From Paludibacter sp. (lineage in GTDB: Bacteria > Bacteroidota > Bacteroidia > Bacteroidales > Paludibacteraceae): 47,751 bases of DNA. How positions within the stretch are numbered: position 1 is the first letter of the stretch; each line of letters starts with the position of its first letter. The notes beneath the pieces are model-generated. The model had not been told where the DNA came from and searched no databases. It was given only the letters and a program-made list of their open reading frames with translations. Below, piece after piece: positions 47,259-47,751 of this stretch. Location of the stretch: assembly GCA_028703105.1 (NCBI GenBank), contig JAQVNN010000009.1, positions 1 through 47,751 on the forward strand, read 5' to 3'. Made by a program: the position numbers and the translations under genes.

Positions 47259-47751
47259 ATGCTGAAAATATATCGTGCCTCTGCAGGTTCCGGTAAAACA
47301 TTCCGTCTCACGCGGGATTATATCCGTTTGCTTTTCGATGCTGACAACCCCAATCACCATCGCCGCATTCTGGCTGTAACTTTTACCAACAAGGCTACTG
47401 AAGAAATGAAATTCCGTATCCTGAAGGAGCTTCATCTACTGGCTACCGGACAGGAATCGCCGTACAGAGAGGAGTTAATGATGAAGAAAAATCATTCGGC
47501 TGAGAAAATTAATCAACAAGCCGGCAAAATACTCATCAACATCCTGCACGATTATGCTGCTTTTTCCATCAGCACCATCGATCGTTTTTTTCAACAGGTC
47601 ATCCGTGCTTTTGCCCGTGACATTGGCGTGCATGGGGGTTATGCGCTTGAATTAGACACCGGTCAGGTACTCGACGAATCTGTTGATAACCTGTTTTTTG
47701 ATTTATCTGAAAAGGAAAACAAACAATTGTTGGAATGGCTAACCTCTTATG
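47259..47751 (+). CDS. UvrD/AddA-like helicase-nuclease (5' part, runs off the window)
   Basis: Only the first 164 codons are present. They show Walker A ASAGSGKT (7-14), the motif Ia region AVTFTNKATEEM (39-50), and FSISTIDRFFQQVIRAFARDI (about 103-123), an arrangement typical of the RecB/AddA-like superfamily 1 helicases of Bacteroidota. These act in double-strand break processing with a partner nuclease subunit. The C-terminal nuclease domain, if any, is outside the window. The ATG at 47259 is 3 bases after the tadA stop. Confidence 0.85.
   Translation, partial: MLKIYRASAGSGKTFRLTRDYIRLLFDADNPNHHRRILAVTFTNKATEEMKFRILKELHLLATGQESPYREELMMKKNHSAEKINQQAGKILINILHDYAAFSISTIDRFFQQVIRAFARDIGVHGGYALELDTGQVLDESVDNLFFDLSEKENKQLLEWLTSY

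Overview
The window is about 47.8 kb of gene-dense chromosome from a member of the Bacteroidota, most likely order Bacteroidales. The evidence is family-level: lineage-typical DUF4296 and DUF4292 lipoproteins, a fused NuoCD inside a complex I operon with no nuoE, nuoF or nuoG, a TonB plug protein without a barrel, a Wzi-type capsule protein, ATP-dependent PckA, and promoters matching the Bacteroidota form TTTG-N19-TAnnTTTG. I cannot name the genus. I see no rRNA, tRNA, CRISPR array, transposase or phage gene. No gap between genes exceeds 300 bases.

Layout. 1-5,044: recQ, then a large periplasmic MG2/TonB-plug protein. 5,073-8,119 (minus strand): DUF4296 lipoprotein, lspA, a DksA/TraR-like regulator lacking most zinc ligands, and metF. 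8,291-18,425: the ten-gene operon nuoA-B-CD-H-I-J-K-L-M-N, probably continuing into a TerC-family membrane protein (to 19,427). 19,588-21,252: a DUF47 (PhoU-like) regulator and a PiT phosphate transporter. 21,253-21,528: an intergenic stretch holding a long imperfect inverted repeat that resembles an attC site and a 13-codon remnant of a secreted-protein start. 21,529-28,453: a TetR repressor and a complete efflux system of the YbhGFSR type (TolC-like channel, HlyD-like lipoprotein, two ATPases, two permeases). 28,674-30,632: gyrB behind a consensus promoter. 30,733-38,730: a surface-polysaccharide locus with a GH16-fold protein whose catalytic acids are replaced, two Stealth-family sugar-phosphate transferases, two GT2 glycosyltransferases, a Wzy/O-antigen-ligase-like protein and a Wzi-like outer membrane protein. 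38,844-40,439 (minus): pckA, facing the polysaccharide locus across a strong two-way terminator hairpin. 40,686-47,751: a housekeeping run, dut, TPR lipoprotein, DUF4292 lipoprotein, EnvC-like factor, parE, tadA and the start of a UvrD/AddA-like helicase-nuclease.

How the parts work together. The complex I module lacks its NADH-oxidising arm, so it probably takes electrons from another carrier and pumps ions in an anaerobic chain. The efflux operon looks self-contained: a perfect 16-bp palindrome sits between its promoter and the tetR start codon, and its two ATPases have complementary motif losses that predict one live and one dead ATP site. The polysaccharide genes are consistent with a phosphodiester-linked glycan, because Stealth enzymes transfer sugar-1-phosphate. 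The locus shows no flippase, no Wza/Wzc export system and no initiating transferase, so it may modify or finish a polymer made elsewhere. This locus, with its inactive-looking GH16 member, is the part of the window most likely to be new.
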